DNA of 64,000 bases from Siderastrea radians (taxonomy: Eukaryota; Cnidaria; Anthozoa; Scleractinia; Rhizangiidae): the NCBI GenBank assembly GCA_964017195.1, contig OZ024894.1:2060260-2124259 (forward strand), given 5' to 3'. Made by a program: the position numbers and the translations under genes. Below the pieces are notes generated by a model. That model was not told the DNA's origin. It ran no database searches and was given only the letters and a program-made list of their open reading frames with translations. Below are positions 1-11,100 of the stretch, piece after piece (positions within the stretch are counted from its first letter, which is position 1; each line of letters begins with the position of its first letter).

Positions 1-110
1 AATAAATGTCTTCGACGAAATAATCCAACTCTGCAAATCTACATATTGCTCTAGTTTATCTATTGAGCACTTTAATAGCTGATGAAGCCTTCAATTCATT
101 ATCTTCTTAT

Positions 111-199
111 ATTATATATATATATATATATCTATATCTATATCTATATCTATATCTATATATAGATATATATATATAAATATATATATATAAATAACA
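111..199. repeat. TA/TATC-rich microsatellite, left of the palindrome
   Basis: ATATAT and CTATAT units. Confidence 0.9.
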
Positions 200-261
200 C
201 AAATGAACTTAAACCAGTCAAAGAAAGAATAAACAAACACAAAGTGAAAACCCTAAAAATT

Positions 262-333
262 GTCCTGAACGGGATTTGAACCCGCGTCCTCGACTTTCTA
301 GTGCCGATGTGTTAACCACTACACCATCAGGAC
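262..333 (-). tRNA. tRNA-like sequence, left arm of palindrome (mirror copy)
   Basis: Exact reverse complement of the copy at 530-601, so it has the same cloverleaf and the same eight-base anticodon loop. The two would be transcribed convergently toward the palindrome centre by their internal A and B boxes only if read outward-in; as placed, both point outward from the centre. Confidence 0.6.
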
Positions 334-529
334 GACCACGCAACAACGCAGCCGAACTTAAGGCTTTATGGCTCACGGGCCTCCCGACAAATTTTAGTGT
401 TTTCACAGGAGCTGACTGGAAGGCTTGTAGGCCTACAAGCCTTCCAGTCAGCTCCTGTGAAAACACTAAAATTTGTCGGGAGGCCCGTGAGCCATAAAGC
501 CTTAAGTTCGGCTGCGTTGTTGCGTGGTC

Positions 530-601
530 GTCCTGATGGTGTAGTGGTTAACACATCGGCACTAGAAAGTCGAGGACGCGGGTTCAAATCCCGTTCAGGA
601 C
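530..601 (+). tRNA. tRNA-like sequence, right arm of palindrome (probably SINE-derived)
   Basis: 72 nt folding into a cloverleaf: acceptor GTCCTGA/TCAGGAC (7 bp), D stem GTGT/ACAC, anticodon stem TCGGC/GTCGA, T stem GCGGG/CCCGT with loop TTCAAAT. The anticodon loop has eight bases (ACTAGAAA), so the anticodon is ambiguous (TAG or AGA). The body resembles tRNA-Glu or tRNA-Asp. No encoded CCA, as usual for eukaryotes. It may be a pseudo-tRNA. Confidence 0.6.
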
Positions 602-624
602 AATTTTTAGGGTTTTCACTTTGT

Positions 625-629
<5 letters not shown>

Positions 630-705
<76 letters not shown>

Positions 706-722
706 TATGTATATATATATAT
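630..722. repeat. (TA)n microsatellite, right of the palindrome
   Basis: Almost pure TA repeat for about 90 bp, abutting the palindrome end. Confidence 0.92.
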
Positions 723-982
723 ACCAGTAGATGGACAACTCAATGAGGGCACATGGATTTTAATACAAATCTGTTTCGTAGACCAACACGGAGTTGGTCC
801 ACTCATCAGTTAATCTCCATATACACTGAAGTATCGTTAAGGTTTACATCAGCAATATGTTCGCGTGACAAGAAACCGTTTTTTTAAAAAGCCGCAGATT
901 TAAATTTTAAGCGCGCGCGTAAGGAACCGTAGAAATTTGAAAATTATACTTGCGCGCGCGTAAATGTCCGCACGATGTCTGA

Positions 983-1412
983 CTAATTATTGTACTTAAG
1001 AATGTATTTTCGCCGGTGTCTGCAGGTCGATATGAGCTCATTGCGCTTGTTTAAGGTTGCCATGTGTGGTTTAGATATTTTAAAAAACTTCTCTGAAATG
1101 CATAAATTGCACCGCTTGGTGAGAGTGGTGTATGCTCTTGCTTTTGCAAGGATTTTCCACGTGATTGTAAAATCTTTCTTCTTTTCTTTTAACTGCCACA
1201 GGTATTTGCTGAGCTCAGTGTCATTCTTCTTGTTCTCATGCTTGAATGACATCTGGTGGTTCCTCCATCTGGTCTTGAATTCTGTGGCAGTCAGGCCTAT
1301 ATATGTCTCGGTTTTTTCCTTGGTTGTGACCTTGGCTTGGTACACGACTTCTTTAAGCAAGCATTCACCTTTTAGTGGGCACTCGTCTGCTTTTCTGCAA
1401 TTGCACGTTTTT
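983..1412 (-). pseudogene. Penelope-like retroelement 3' fragment with GIY-YIG endonuclease
   Basis: The minus-strand reading frame starts near 1412 with a Cys cluster (CNCRKADECPLKGECLLKE) and continues into the GIY-YIG-type motif TYIGLTATEFKTRW, then KYLWQLKEKKKDFTITW and RCNLCISEKF. GIY-YIG fused downstream of reverse transcriptase is typical of Penelope-like elements. The reverse transcriptase is absent, so this is a 5'-truncated copy. Confidence 0.75.
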
Positions 1413-1413
1413 G

Positions 1414-1530
1414 TTAAAAGAAAAGAAGAAAGATTTTACAATCACGTGGAAAATCCTTGCAAAAGCAAGAGCATACACCACTCTCACCAAGCGGTGCAAT
1501 TTATGCATTTCAGAGAAGTTTTTTATAATA
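1414..1530 (+). repeat. Inverted partial copy of the GIY-YIG element
   Basis: Reverse complement of about 1074-1190 with few differences (KKKDFTITWKILAKARAYTT read on the plus strand). The two pieces are head to head around 1412, a rearranged-end pattern often reported for Penelope-like insertions. Confidence 0.75.
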
Positions 1531-2058
1531 TCTAAACAAGAGTAAGCTTCCAGATTCTTACGTAAGTGGCCCCCACTTTTAAGAACGTCTAGAGGGGTGC
1601 AATTGGAAGACAGTGATTCGCGAACACAGGATGGAGAAATGTCCCTCACAACGAATTCTTTCTCTCCAGCATCATTGCCCTGGAGCCAGGAAGACTTGGT
1701 TATTCGCCATGTTGACTATTACGTCAAGTCGTCAAGATGACTATTGCCTTATGCTTAGCAGAGAGTCAGTTCAGTAACTTAGAGAAGGTTCTCAGATGTT
1801 GAGTGTGCGAACTGGCACAGAATTTTGTGGTTAAAGCCTTGCGCCTATCTCTGTCGGCTTCCCACTGTTCTCCCCAAGTTAAAATGTAAATTAGGAATTT
1901 CATTGTTTGAAGTATCTTCCTCAGCTAGACCGTTTCTTCCTTGCCAACTTAGTGGCTCGAAAAATTGAAGTTTTATATTAATTAACTTTCAAAACAACGC
2001 TGAATTTACGCCTAGTCGGTGCATGAACGTAAACTTGAGAAGAAAAAAACGATTCGCG
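1531..2058. other. Presumed promoter and 5' UTR region of the Erg gene
   Basis: No coding signal, and no clear TATA box identified. The sequence GATTCGCG immediately precedes the ATG. The transcription start cannot be placed from sequence alone. Confidence 0.3.
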
Positions 2059-2121
2059 ATGTCGGCGGAATCACTGCTTGTGCCTGGCGAAGAGTACGGA
2101 ATACTTCAATTCCCTCTTAAG
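2059..2121 (+). CDS. Erg: Erg channel exon 1 (start codon, short N-terminus)
   Basis: ATG at 2059 opens 21 codons (MSAESLLVPGEEYGILQFPLK) and ends in phase 0 at a strong donor GTACGT. The frame joins exon 2 exactly. The peptide resembles no PAS/eag domain. It could correspond to a short alternative N-terminus like that of mammalian ERG1b, with a longer first exon upstream of the window, but none is seen here. Confidence 0.65.
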
Positions 2122-5100
2122 GTACGTTTTCTTTACACTTAATGCATCGACTTGTTTTGGAAAAGGCAGTAACTGAACGTTGTATGAATGTTATTTAAAC
2201 GTATCATACAATCATATGTATACGACTTCTTAAGCATCGATATCAAGACTCAAGAATTGTTTATTTTTAACTCAACGGCTTGTCAACAATTGCAACATGT
2301 CTTATGTGAGTGGTAATGACTGTTTTATTGATTTCTGCCCACCGATAAAGCTGAACGGCCACAAACATTGATACGGATTTTTATGGACTTAATCTGACAA
2401 TTTTCAATGTTGTACGCTGCATTTTGTGAAAGTCGACAACGTGATTGTTTCGCGCGAAAGATGCGTATGAGGGTAATTTAAATTCACTTTATAAAGTTTT
2501 TAAATGCTATGGTGCATATATTTAAGCGTGACAGTCTTGCGAAATATCGGAAAGAGTTTTGTTTAAAGACTTGTTGCCTCGTACTCTTCCTTTCTTCTGT
2601 TCTTTTAGCAAGTAAACCATTAGTTTGCTTTATCGAAACCACCTTAAACTAAAATAAAAAAGCAATTTTGATGCAGGTCTAAAAATATGTCATTTTGTTT
2701 CAAAACAGAAAATAATTAGCAACAGTCAATGACTGTTTCGCGCCTTAGGTTGACACGATGCGTATTTGTTTGCTTGTGGACAATGCTGAACGATAAACTT
2801 GTGTTATTGTCTAATATTTTTGCTCAAGAACTGTTAACATTCTTTTCAGAAGAAATCCCTCATTTTGTCAATTTTTGTAATAACGACTCGCTTTTTCAGT
2901 GAAGTAGTTAAAATAAGGCATATTTTTGTATTCAAGTGCGTTATTATAAACATTTCCCGCCTTCTGAAAATCCTGAACATAAATAGCAGTATCAGCCTTT
3001 GAAACGATGTAATGTAGAATCACGTAATCGCAAGGTTAACGTAAGGTTAATTGTGTGCTCTAAGTTATGGAACATTTTAATAATTATTTCTGCTTCCAGC
3101 GTTACCGAGCAGTGTTTATTCTAGTTTGTGACACTCAAAAAAATCAAAACCATTAAAATCACTTGATTGATTGACGATACTGCAAGACTGTCTCATTTCA
3201 TTGTAAAGCTGGCAACTAGTTCTTTGCTATTTATTACGCACAGAAAAAAAATAAATGAACCCGCATTTAAATCAGAAATTCTAGGATAAATGGAGAGGAA
3301 AAAAAAGCAGTATTTTTCTTAGTTGTCAATTTGGGCGACAGATGTTTCAGTGGCACCTGTAACATGCTGTAGCTAGCTGAAATGCAACTCACTCAGCACG
3401 AATTTTTTTAACCCCCTTTATCTTCATTTTGTTTTTCTCCTTTCTGTATTGCCACCCAAAGGGTGAAATAGCCAGGGAAAAAACAAGCCTGTTTTTAATT
3501 CTTTGGTAGACAATGGACTACCATTGAGTCATTGTCTTGTTTGTTTCAGTGGTTTTTACCTCAATTTTTGTGCTTTTAATTTTGCATGCATACGCTTGCG
3601 TGACAATCAAAGTAACGAGTCACGCGCGTGCTGTTCTCAAATACTACTAAGATGAGGAAGATTTTAGTCGAGTTACGCCTCCACTGTTACAGTTTATAAA
3701 TCCTCTGTCACAACCGTTGTGTTTAGTTTGTTAACTGGATTAAGCTTATTGACTGATGACTGTTCAGTTACGTAGCCCACAAAGGAAAATATTTATTTTA
3801 TTTTTTGTATTTACACCTATATTTATTGGTAACACGCTCGCAATCTGAAGAGAAGCATTGTTTTTAACAATGAATCTATTTCCAAAACAAACTATTGTGT
3901 TCTGATAATTTTTTTTCAGCTAAGGGATGCAGCGTTTTCTTTAACCCTTTTCAGATGTGTTATTTAAATTACTAATTTTCATCCCAGTTTTTTTCAGAAT
4001 TCTTCACCGTCCTTTAGAAAAATCGATTCCGCAAAATTTCTGGATAACAAAACTCGTTAAAGTCATCCTAAATCGCGAAAATGTAATTCCGCAAACCTCT
4101 TCAAAACCGCTACTTCGCAAAATAAACTCCCGCAAACATTTCATGCTAAATTTTTTTTGCAGCTGCGATGGCATCACGTCTAAAACTATGTATTTGCATA
4201 CCCAGATAAATCTGAGGCTGGACAGCAGGTTTTTTTCCAAACACCCGACCGTTCAAGGCTCACATCAGCGTTGTCTTCTTCATAATATGCAAATTTTGTC
4301 ATCGCCTGAACTGGTCTGTTTTCACCTGTTCAGTAACGTAGAACTTCTCAGAGATAGACTCCGAGCCAATAAAATGCCCAAGCAATTGTTACGGGATTAT
4401 GTCTTGCGCCTTCGGCCACTTGTAAAAGTTTTCTTGACAATTAACTTCACCTTGTTGTCAAACGCTGTAATCTTGATTCTGTTTGGTTTCTCCGGACGGT
4501 GGGCGAAAAAGAAGGAAAAAGGTAAACTCAATGTTCCAGCGAGAAAATAGCTTCCAAAAACTGACCTAGAAAAGTAGATCAAGGCATTCATTTATTTCAC
4601 TATACACGCAGTTCTTTGTCGTGCGAATTTTGCGGCCGTATATAACATGTTCGAGATAATTATCCTGCACAGTTGTGAGGCAATTTAGGGTGCGTTCGAT
4701 TGGGAAATCCGGATTTCGATTTTGGATTTCGGATTTCGGATTTCCCAATAAAACGCGAAATCCAAAAACGGATTTCGACGAACCGAAATCCTTTTCCAAG
4801 ACGGATTTCAATTAAGAGGCCTTAATTGAAATCCGTCTTGGAAAAGGATTTCGGCTGGTCGAAATCCATTTTTGGATTTCGCTTTTGAAAATGAGCCAGA
4901 ACAAAACATGTGATGATTCTAAAACGCTTGAGGCCGTGATCTCAATATGCGCCATCAATTGAGCGAAATATAGTCTCCTTCCTATAAAATTAGAAACTTA
5001 ATCGACACCGACTGAAACACAGCTAGAAAATTGGCTCTCAGCTTGTAGTAACAATGCACGCCTTTTTCAAACCTTCCTTTAAATCTTGCGAGTAAACAGA

Positions 5101-8100
5101 TTTCCTGTGATGCTTGGAATATTTGTAGTATTATAACAATTCAGTAGCCTTATCTTTGTAATTATTTTTCTGTTTAGGATATTAAGAATTTCTAGTTCGC
5201 CAAGTATTCGTACTGAATTTAGAATGTTATTTGTGATGAAAAATTTGTTTTCGTTGTTTTGAAATAGCACGAAGGTAAAACGATCATGAAATGTGACAAT
5301 GGAATGTATAGCACCTTGCGTAAGTTGTGATTACGTGTATTTTGTTGTTTTAACTTTTCTGCACTAAAACAATAATAACTAATAATTTTCGAGCAGATTC
5401 AGTGTAGACTTTAATGGACCACCTGTCTTTCTGCGAGGGCTTGTTTTCTTTTGCGGTTTACATCTATCGTTTTCCAAATTCATAGAACAAATACTTGGCA
5501 GCCGATTATAAATTTGTGGCTAGTGTTAAAGGGTTACCAGGAGCTGTTATTAAAGTTAAAATGATTTAAGGGTGCAACTTAAGTCGGTGTGAATTGACAT
5601 CGAAACTGGTTAATAGCCAAAAAAAAATCAATTTCACTGGCGCGTCCACCACTACGACCGCAGATTTTAGGTTAAATTCGTTATTCAGGTTTTGAAACAA
5701 AACAAAAAATTAAAGTTATTCCACAACATAGATTGAGTGTTTTAGTTAGGGGAGGCAAACACAGGAAAAATGATTTCTATTTTTTTTTAATGTTGTATTT
5801 TATAAAGAACAGATCATTTGTAATTTTGCCTTCGTTCGCACCTGACGTTCGACGTACAGAGCCATTATGCCGTCTTTTCATACATAATTGCATCGTTTCT
5901 AGACAAACAAAACATATCGAACGAGTTCTTGCTAATGGTACCCACTTAAAAGTTGGAAAATCTTCGGAAATTGTCCTTGAAAATACACAACAATACCACA
6001 GGAAAGTGTTACCAAAAGCTTTTGATTTAATTGTGAAGTGTCAGAATTTCATTTGATGGCTCAAAATTTGAGTGCATTTAAACCTAGTTACAGGTAGCAT
6101 CTAATGTTTTTATGCTTTTAAGAACAAATATTGTAACTTTATCAGCGGGGCAAGTGCATGATAAAAGTGACCGGATATCTTTTGTGCACCAGTCATTAAA
6201 TAACACAAGTACTCAGGCATATATATCTGATCTCAAGCTATCACCATAACATAGGTTCCCTCTCAGACGCACTCTATCGAGGCAATTCAGTTTGATCTAA
6301 TGTCTGATGTATTCAGTTTCTGATCTGAACTTGGGTTTCATTCGTCCTTTTTTGGCTTTAAATGCAATTGTCGTAGATGTTTGTACAGTATGGCGACATA
6401 TCAGCCTTAATTTAAAAACGCTTTCAAGAAAACATTACAGACAGGTTTGGTAGATTTGAGGGCTTCAGTTTTCTAGCGCATCTGTTCTAGTTATGTATAC
6501 GGGACAAGTTGGCTGCAATATAATTAACTTCATGTTAGGTTATCAGTGCGGGTCGGTTTTTAACCTTTAGTAGATACCAAAATAGATACTACATACACCC
6601 ACAAGTATTGGCACAGAAGGCAATTTGCCGGCCCAAATTACGTGACCGTATTGCCTTAAATACGGCTTTGATTGTTCGGCTCTTCACAAATTATGACAGA
6701 AGGTGTTTTCGTATTTGAGTTGTAGATAGTAATTATGCACACGTTTCGACGTTGATGGATAAAAGGTGTATTCAGTAGCTGAAATTTATGTTGGTGCCCT
6801 TTATGTGTTTTTAACGAGCCCTTACTACAGTCGTTATGTCTGGCAATAGTTTGGAGAATGTCTTCGATTCACAGCCAAGCCTGGTATGTCTGAAAACTTG
6901 TTAAGAAACAATAGAAATTGAAGGCAGTCCGTTCCAACAGCGATGTGTGTTTTCCTTCGCTTTGAAACCAGTGTAAACAATTCGGGTTTTAAGCCTAAAA
7001 CGTTAACTGCCATAAATTCCTTGCAACATATTTAAATTCACCACTACTTCGTCATTAGAATACTAGATTTAAAGCAGGCAATAGTTGTAGGAAGTCTTGA
7101 TTCGATCTCTATCTAATATAGCAAGACGTGTCGCATTAAGTTGGAAGAAAACGGTTTTAATGGCGGAAGCATAAAGCTTTATGACAGCCTTATAATATTT
7201 TAAATGACAATGAGCTGTGCCTCTTTAATTTCATTTTATTTAGTTAACGTTTTCCCTTCTTAATTTAAATCATGAATCACATAACTTGGGGGTTTTAAAA
7301 TTCGAATTTGTATTTGAAATCCTAATGCGTGACCATTCGAATGAAAGCTACTGGGGGACACTTCTAGTATAAGGTGGTTTTAACTTTGATGGTCTAATAT
7401 AATCGTTAAGTTTGAACCGATTCAAACGAAAGCTAAGCATTGCTTTCCCGTAGTCTGTGGAGGAAACCCTAGAGTGTGACCATGCATTACATATTTATTT
7501 ATTTATTTATTTTTTTTTTTTTTTTTTTGAGGCGTAGAACACTGGTCAATCGGCACAAAACACCAAGAAATTACCATTATGAATAGGTTAATATTAATGC
7601 AATTTACAAGTCAAATTTTTGTATCAGAAAAATACTTCTAAAACATCTCCTTTGAACAGTAGTCGTGAACATTTCCCTGGTAACGTAATTGGCAGTTACA
7701 AAAATGATTATCTTTGAACGAGGGTTCCTCTTAAATTTTCGCGCAATACCATTCTAGTGTGTCATGAATCAAAGGAGACCATATGCCGGCTATACCCATG
7801 TGGGAATCACGGCTTGAGATGCAAAACAAGGAATAAACACGAGCGAGTGTAACTGATATTTTTTTCTAATTTGTTTGTTGTAATATCGTCAACACCTGCT
7901 GACACATTCAAAATTCAGAATTCTGTTTTCCATATTTAAGTGTCAGAAAATGACACCTCAGCTTTCATGGATGTTTGTGGCCATTTTGACCTTCTTCAGC
8001 ATCGAATAATCACACGAATACAATAAAAACATTTTTTTGTTGTGAGTCGTGAATTCCACAATTGTGACTGCAAATTTCGGAACGCGGATCGTTTTATTTT

Positions 8101-11100
8101 GCACGATCATCCAAAAGATACCTGTAGAAAAGAAGTCTTACTGGATTCCTAATTCTAAATTTGGTGCGATCATCCCAAGAGTATGATATAATGATATTCA
8201 GCAAATTGATGATGAAGATTCTTAAAATACTAGGTGTCCATCAGTGAAAACGAATTAAAACGCAAACCGACCTTTTAAGGCATTAGCCGTTTCGTCAGTC
8301 AATATTAGGCCATCTTCCGCATTAAAATTTCTCTAAAGAAGGCAAATTTGTTTTCAACTTTGCTGGTGCCGATTCGTTAGAAAAGTAAGGTGGCACTTCT
8401 CAAGCGAAACCTTGACCGGCATTGAGATGGAAAAAAATGCAATACCTCGTCGTGCTAGGAATTTCATTAATGGTTATCTGTTTCATTGTTTCAACTAAAT
8501 AGCACCATTTTGGTCAGTGCTAAATGTGCGTGACGTAGGGAATAGCTGTATTTACAATCGAATTACGATTTAAGAGTTATACATTATTCAGGCGTTCGTG
8601 ACAGATGTTGCTTGTGGTGTTAGAGCTCCATATATTCCTTGGATACAAACTAATTATCTTGTCAAACGTTCTCTGTATTGTCCCAATATCAACCAAAGAT
8701 TCGCATCTCCTACTGGTTGCACATTATCGCTCTTATGACAAGGAAACCTTCGAATGAAGACCGCACTCGTAATTAGATGGCCATTATCTTCAGTTCTGAT
8801 CGTGTTCTAAAACATGTAAACAAGAAGGAATTGCAATTGACTTGGGCTGTTTGAAGACGGGTATTATCGTTGAATATCGTTGCCTCGCGTATTGTCAAGG
8901 CTCTTGCTAAACCTTTTGTAGCTGATTAAAGTCAGTATTACCTGATTCAACGATGCTGAAAAATGGGGTAAGAGGTGATCCAAGCTCGACCGGCGAGTTG
9001 CACATGTGTCAAAAACACTTACACAAAGTTGCACCATGTGCACAATACATTTTAATGTTTTAAGTTTCAAGAAGAAGAAGTTCTACCGGTAATTTACTCA
9101 ACATCAACCATCGTAAATTTGCATGGGAATGACGTGCAAGTTCTGTGAATGTCAGCTGAGCGTTTAGATTTGTCACCACAGAGAAAGCTGAGGTTAAATT
9201 TTCCAGACTGTTTGACTACCATTGCCCATAGCTTATGAGAACGTGTCCCTTTCTTAAACTGTATGCACCGGACATTGAGGTCGCTGTTTTTGTTTCTTTC
9301 AGATTATGGCAGCGTTCAAAAGATGGCGTTCAAAATACAAGCGCTACAAAAGCCAAATCCCGGAGCAAATGCGGAACAGGATCATCCTGCATTATGGACT
9401 CTTTAAAATAATTTGGGATTGGGTGATTTTGATGTTAGTGTTGTATACAGCCATCGAGGTTCCATTTGTTTCTGCGTTTGTACTGGCGCGCGACGTGGAC
9501 GAACATCAGAATAACGCTACGAGCACAAGTAAGTTAATTTGAATATAATAACAGGCCCCGGCGAAAGGGATGCAACAATCTATTCAACGCCATTCGGCGT
9601 TCCCATCAAATTTCCTTACGACAAAGTTGTATTCAACTGTGTTTGAAGATGTTGAACCTTTTGACCGAACTTGGGCGTGAATGATTTATATACCGCCTTT
9701 CGGTCGCGTAAAACGCAGCTTAAAGACACACACACACACACACACACAATCAAACTGGCGAAGCGAAGATTGCAGTAAATCAACACAGGACGTGCAAAAA
9801 AAAAATTAAAAAAAATAAAATGAGAACTAATACACCTTACTTTCAATTAAGAATAGGTTGTGGTTGTTTGCGCACGATGTTTGTGAGATTGCTTGGGGCT
9901 TAAATTGCGTTCAACGCGGCTGGAATAGGAGGTATAAATTGGGCCTCATTTACAAAAGAAAGACTTTGCGGCTATGAGTGTTTGCTGTCATGGTAATTTT
10001 TACAGCTAATGAGGGCTTAAAATGACCCTAGCTAATTTGCAATCGACGCTGTTTATTATAAGTTATGGTTTTACTAATCGCTATTGCGTTTCCCCTCAAC
10101 TAGTCTGGCATTCTGTCTTCAGTTGGCAGAAACACTGCTTCCAAGCTTTCTAACCTGTTAAATGTATTAACCATGCACGTCAATTCTCAAGTCATGCAAT
10201 GCGGTGTTATGTTTTTACTTGAGCCACTATTAAATGTCTTTCCTACATTGTCTTGTTAAAGATTATCTTACCAACTCTAAGTCGAGTTTTTTGACAAAAA
10301 CGTCTCTTGTACCCCTTGTTTTTTAATATTTTCTAGCCAAAATAATTTTTAACTATTTTCCAGATTTCATGACTCCTTCTTGGCGCTTTTTATCCATGAT
10401 TTGCGTAAACCGACAGAAAGACTTTTTCTGTCAGTTAAGTGAGATGCTAGTCTACAGCAAGGTTAACCTTAATTTAAAACCCAAGAATTCACTGAGTAAC
10501 CCCCTGTACGCTTGGTTTGAGACTATCTTATCTTACCTATAAGGAGCATGCAGAGACTGCTATGGGTTTCGAACCAAAGATCATTTAGAGCTTAGATCCG
10601 TTGCCTCAATTACTGATGTCAACGCTAATTATATATTATATATTAAACGTTAAACCGACTGTTTTGATATAGGATATCGAACCAAGATATATTTTATACT
10701 TCCATGAAGGTTATTTTACAAAATTAGTTTATTGTATAAAAATACTAACGGTCACAATAGCACATTTCTCTTCAGTTAGTGAATACACTCGAAGGGGACA
10801 AAGAAGAGTGGATTTCACAAATTGGCTTTCATAATAGAAACATCGAACATTTTCATTAACGATTCTTTTCACTCTTATCAAATGCAGTGGTAGTTGACAT
10901 CTCTTGTGTTATATGAGATCGTTCTAATTGTCGTTTCATGTAGCCGGTGTTTCTTCAATTTTAGCCCACGTTCATAGGACATTATTGGCCCCATTTCGGC
11001 TGGTTTCCATGTGATCGCTACGATCTCTACGATTGCTACAAAAAAGTTGAGCGATCGTTGCGACTCTGATCGCTGAGCGGTTTCCATATAGGCTGGTTTC

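Larger units (their letters stand above)
234..629. repeat. 396-bp near-perfect palindrome carrying a tRNA-like gene in each arm
   Basis: Every base x pairs with 863-x from 234 to 629, with the centre at 431/432 in AGGCTTGTAGGCCTACAAGC. There is no loop. Each arm holds a 72-nt tRNA-like sequence. Both outer ends run into TA-rich microsatellites. Such arms could form a cruciform or a double-stranded RNA if transcribed. It may be a foldback element or a head-to-head pair of tRNA-derived SINE copies. Confidence 0.9.

Noticed and set aside
276..587. Identical 73-aa frames on both strands
   Set aside because: A direct consequence of the palindrome; they overlap the tRNA-like sequences and have no coding signal.
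397..813. 138-aa open frame with a long YIYIYI tract
   Set aside because: It reads through the palindrome, the tRNA-like sequence and a TA microsatellite; the protein is an artefact of simple sequence.
3957..4550. 197-aa plus-strand open frame in Erg intron 1
   Set aside because: No recognisable domain, no splice sites fitting the Erg phases, and AT-rich composition. Treated as a chance frame or old repeat remnant.
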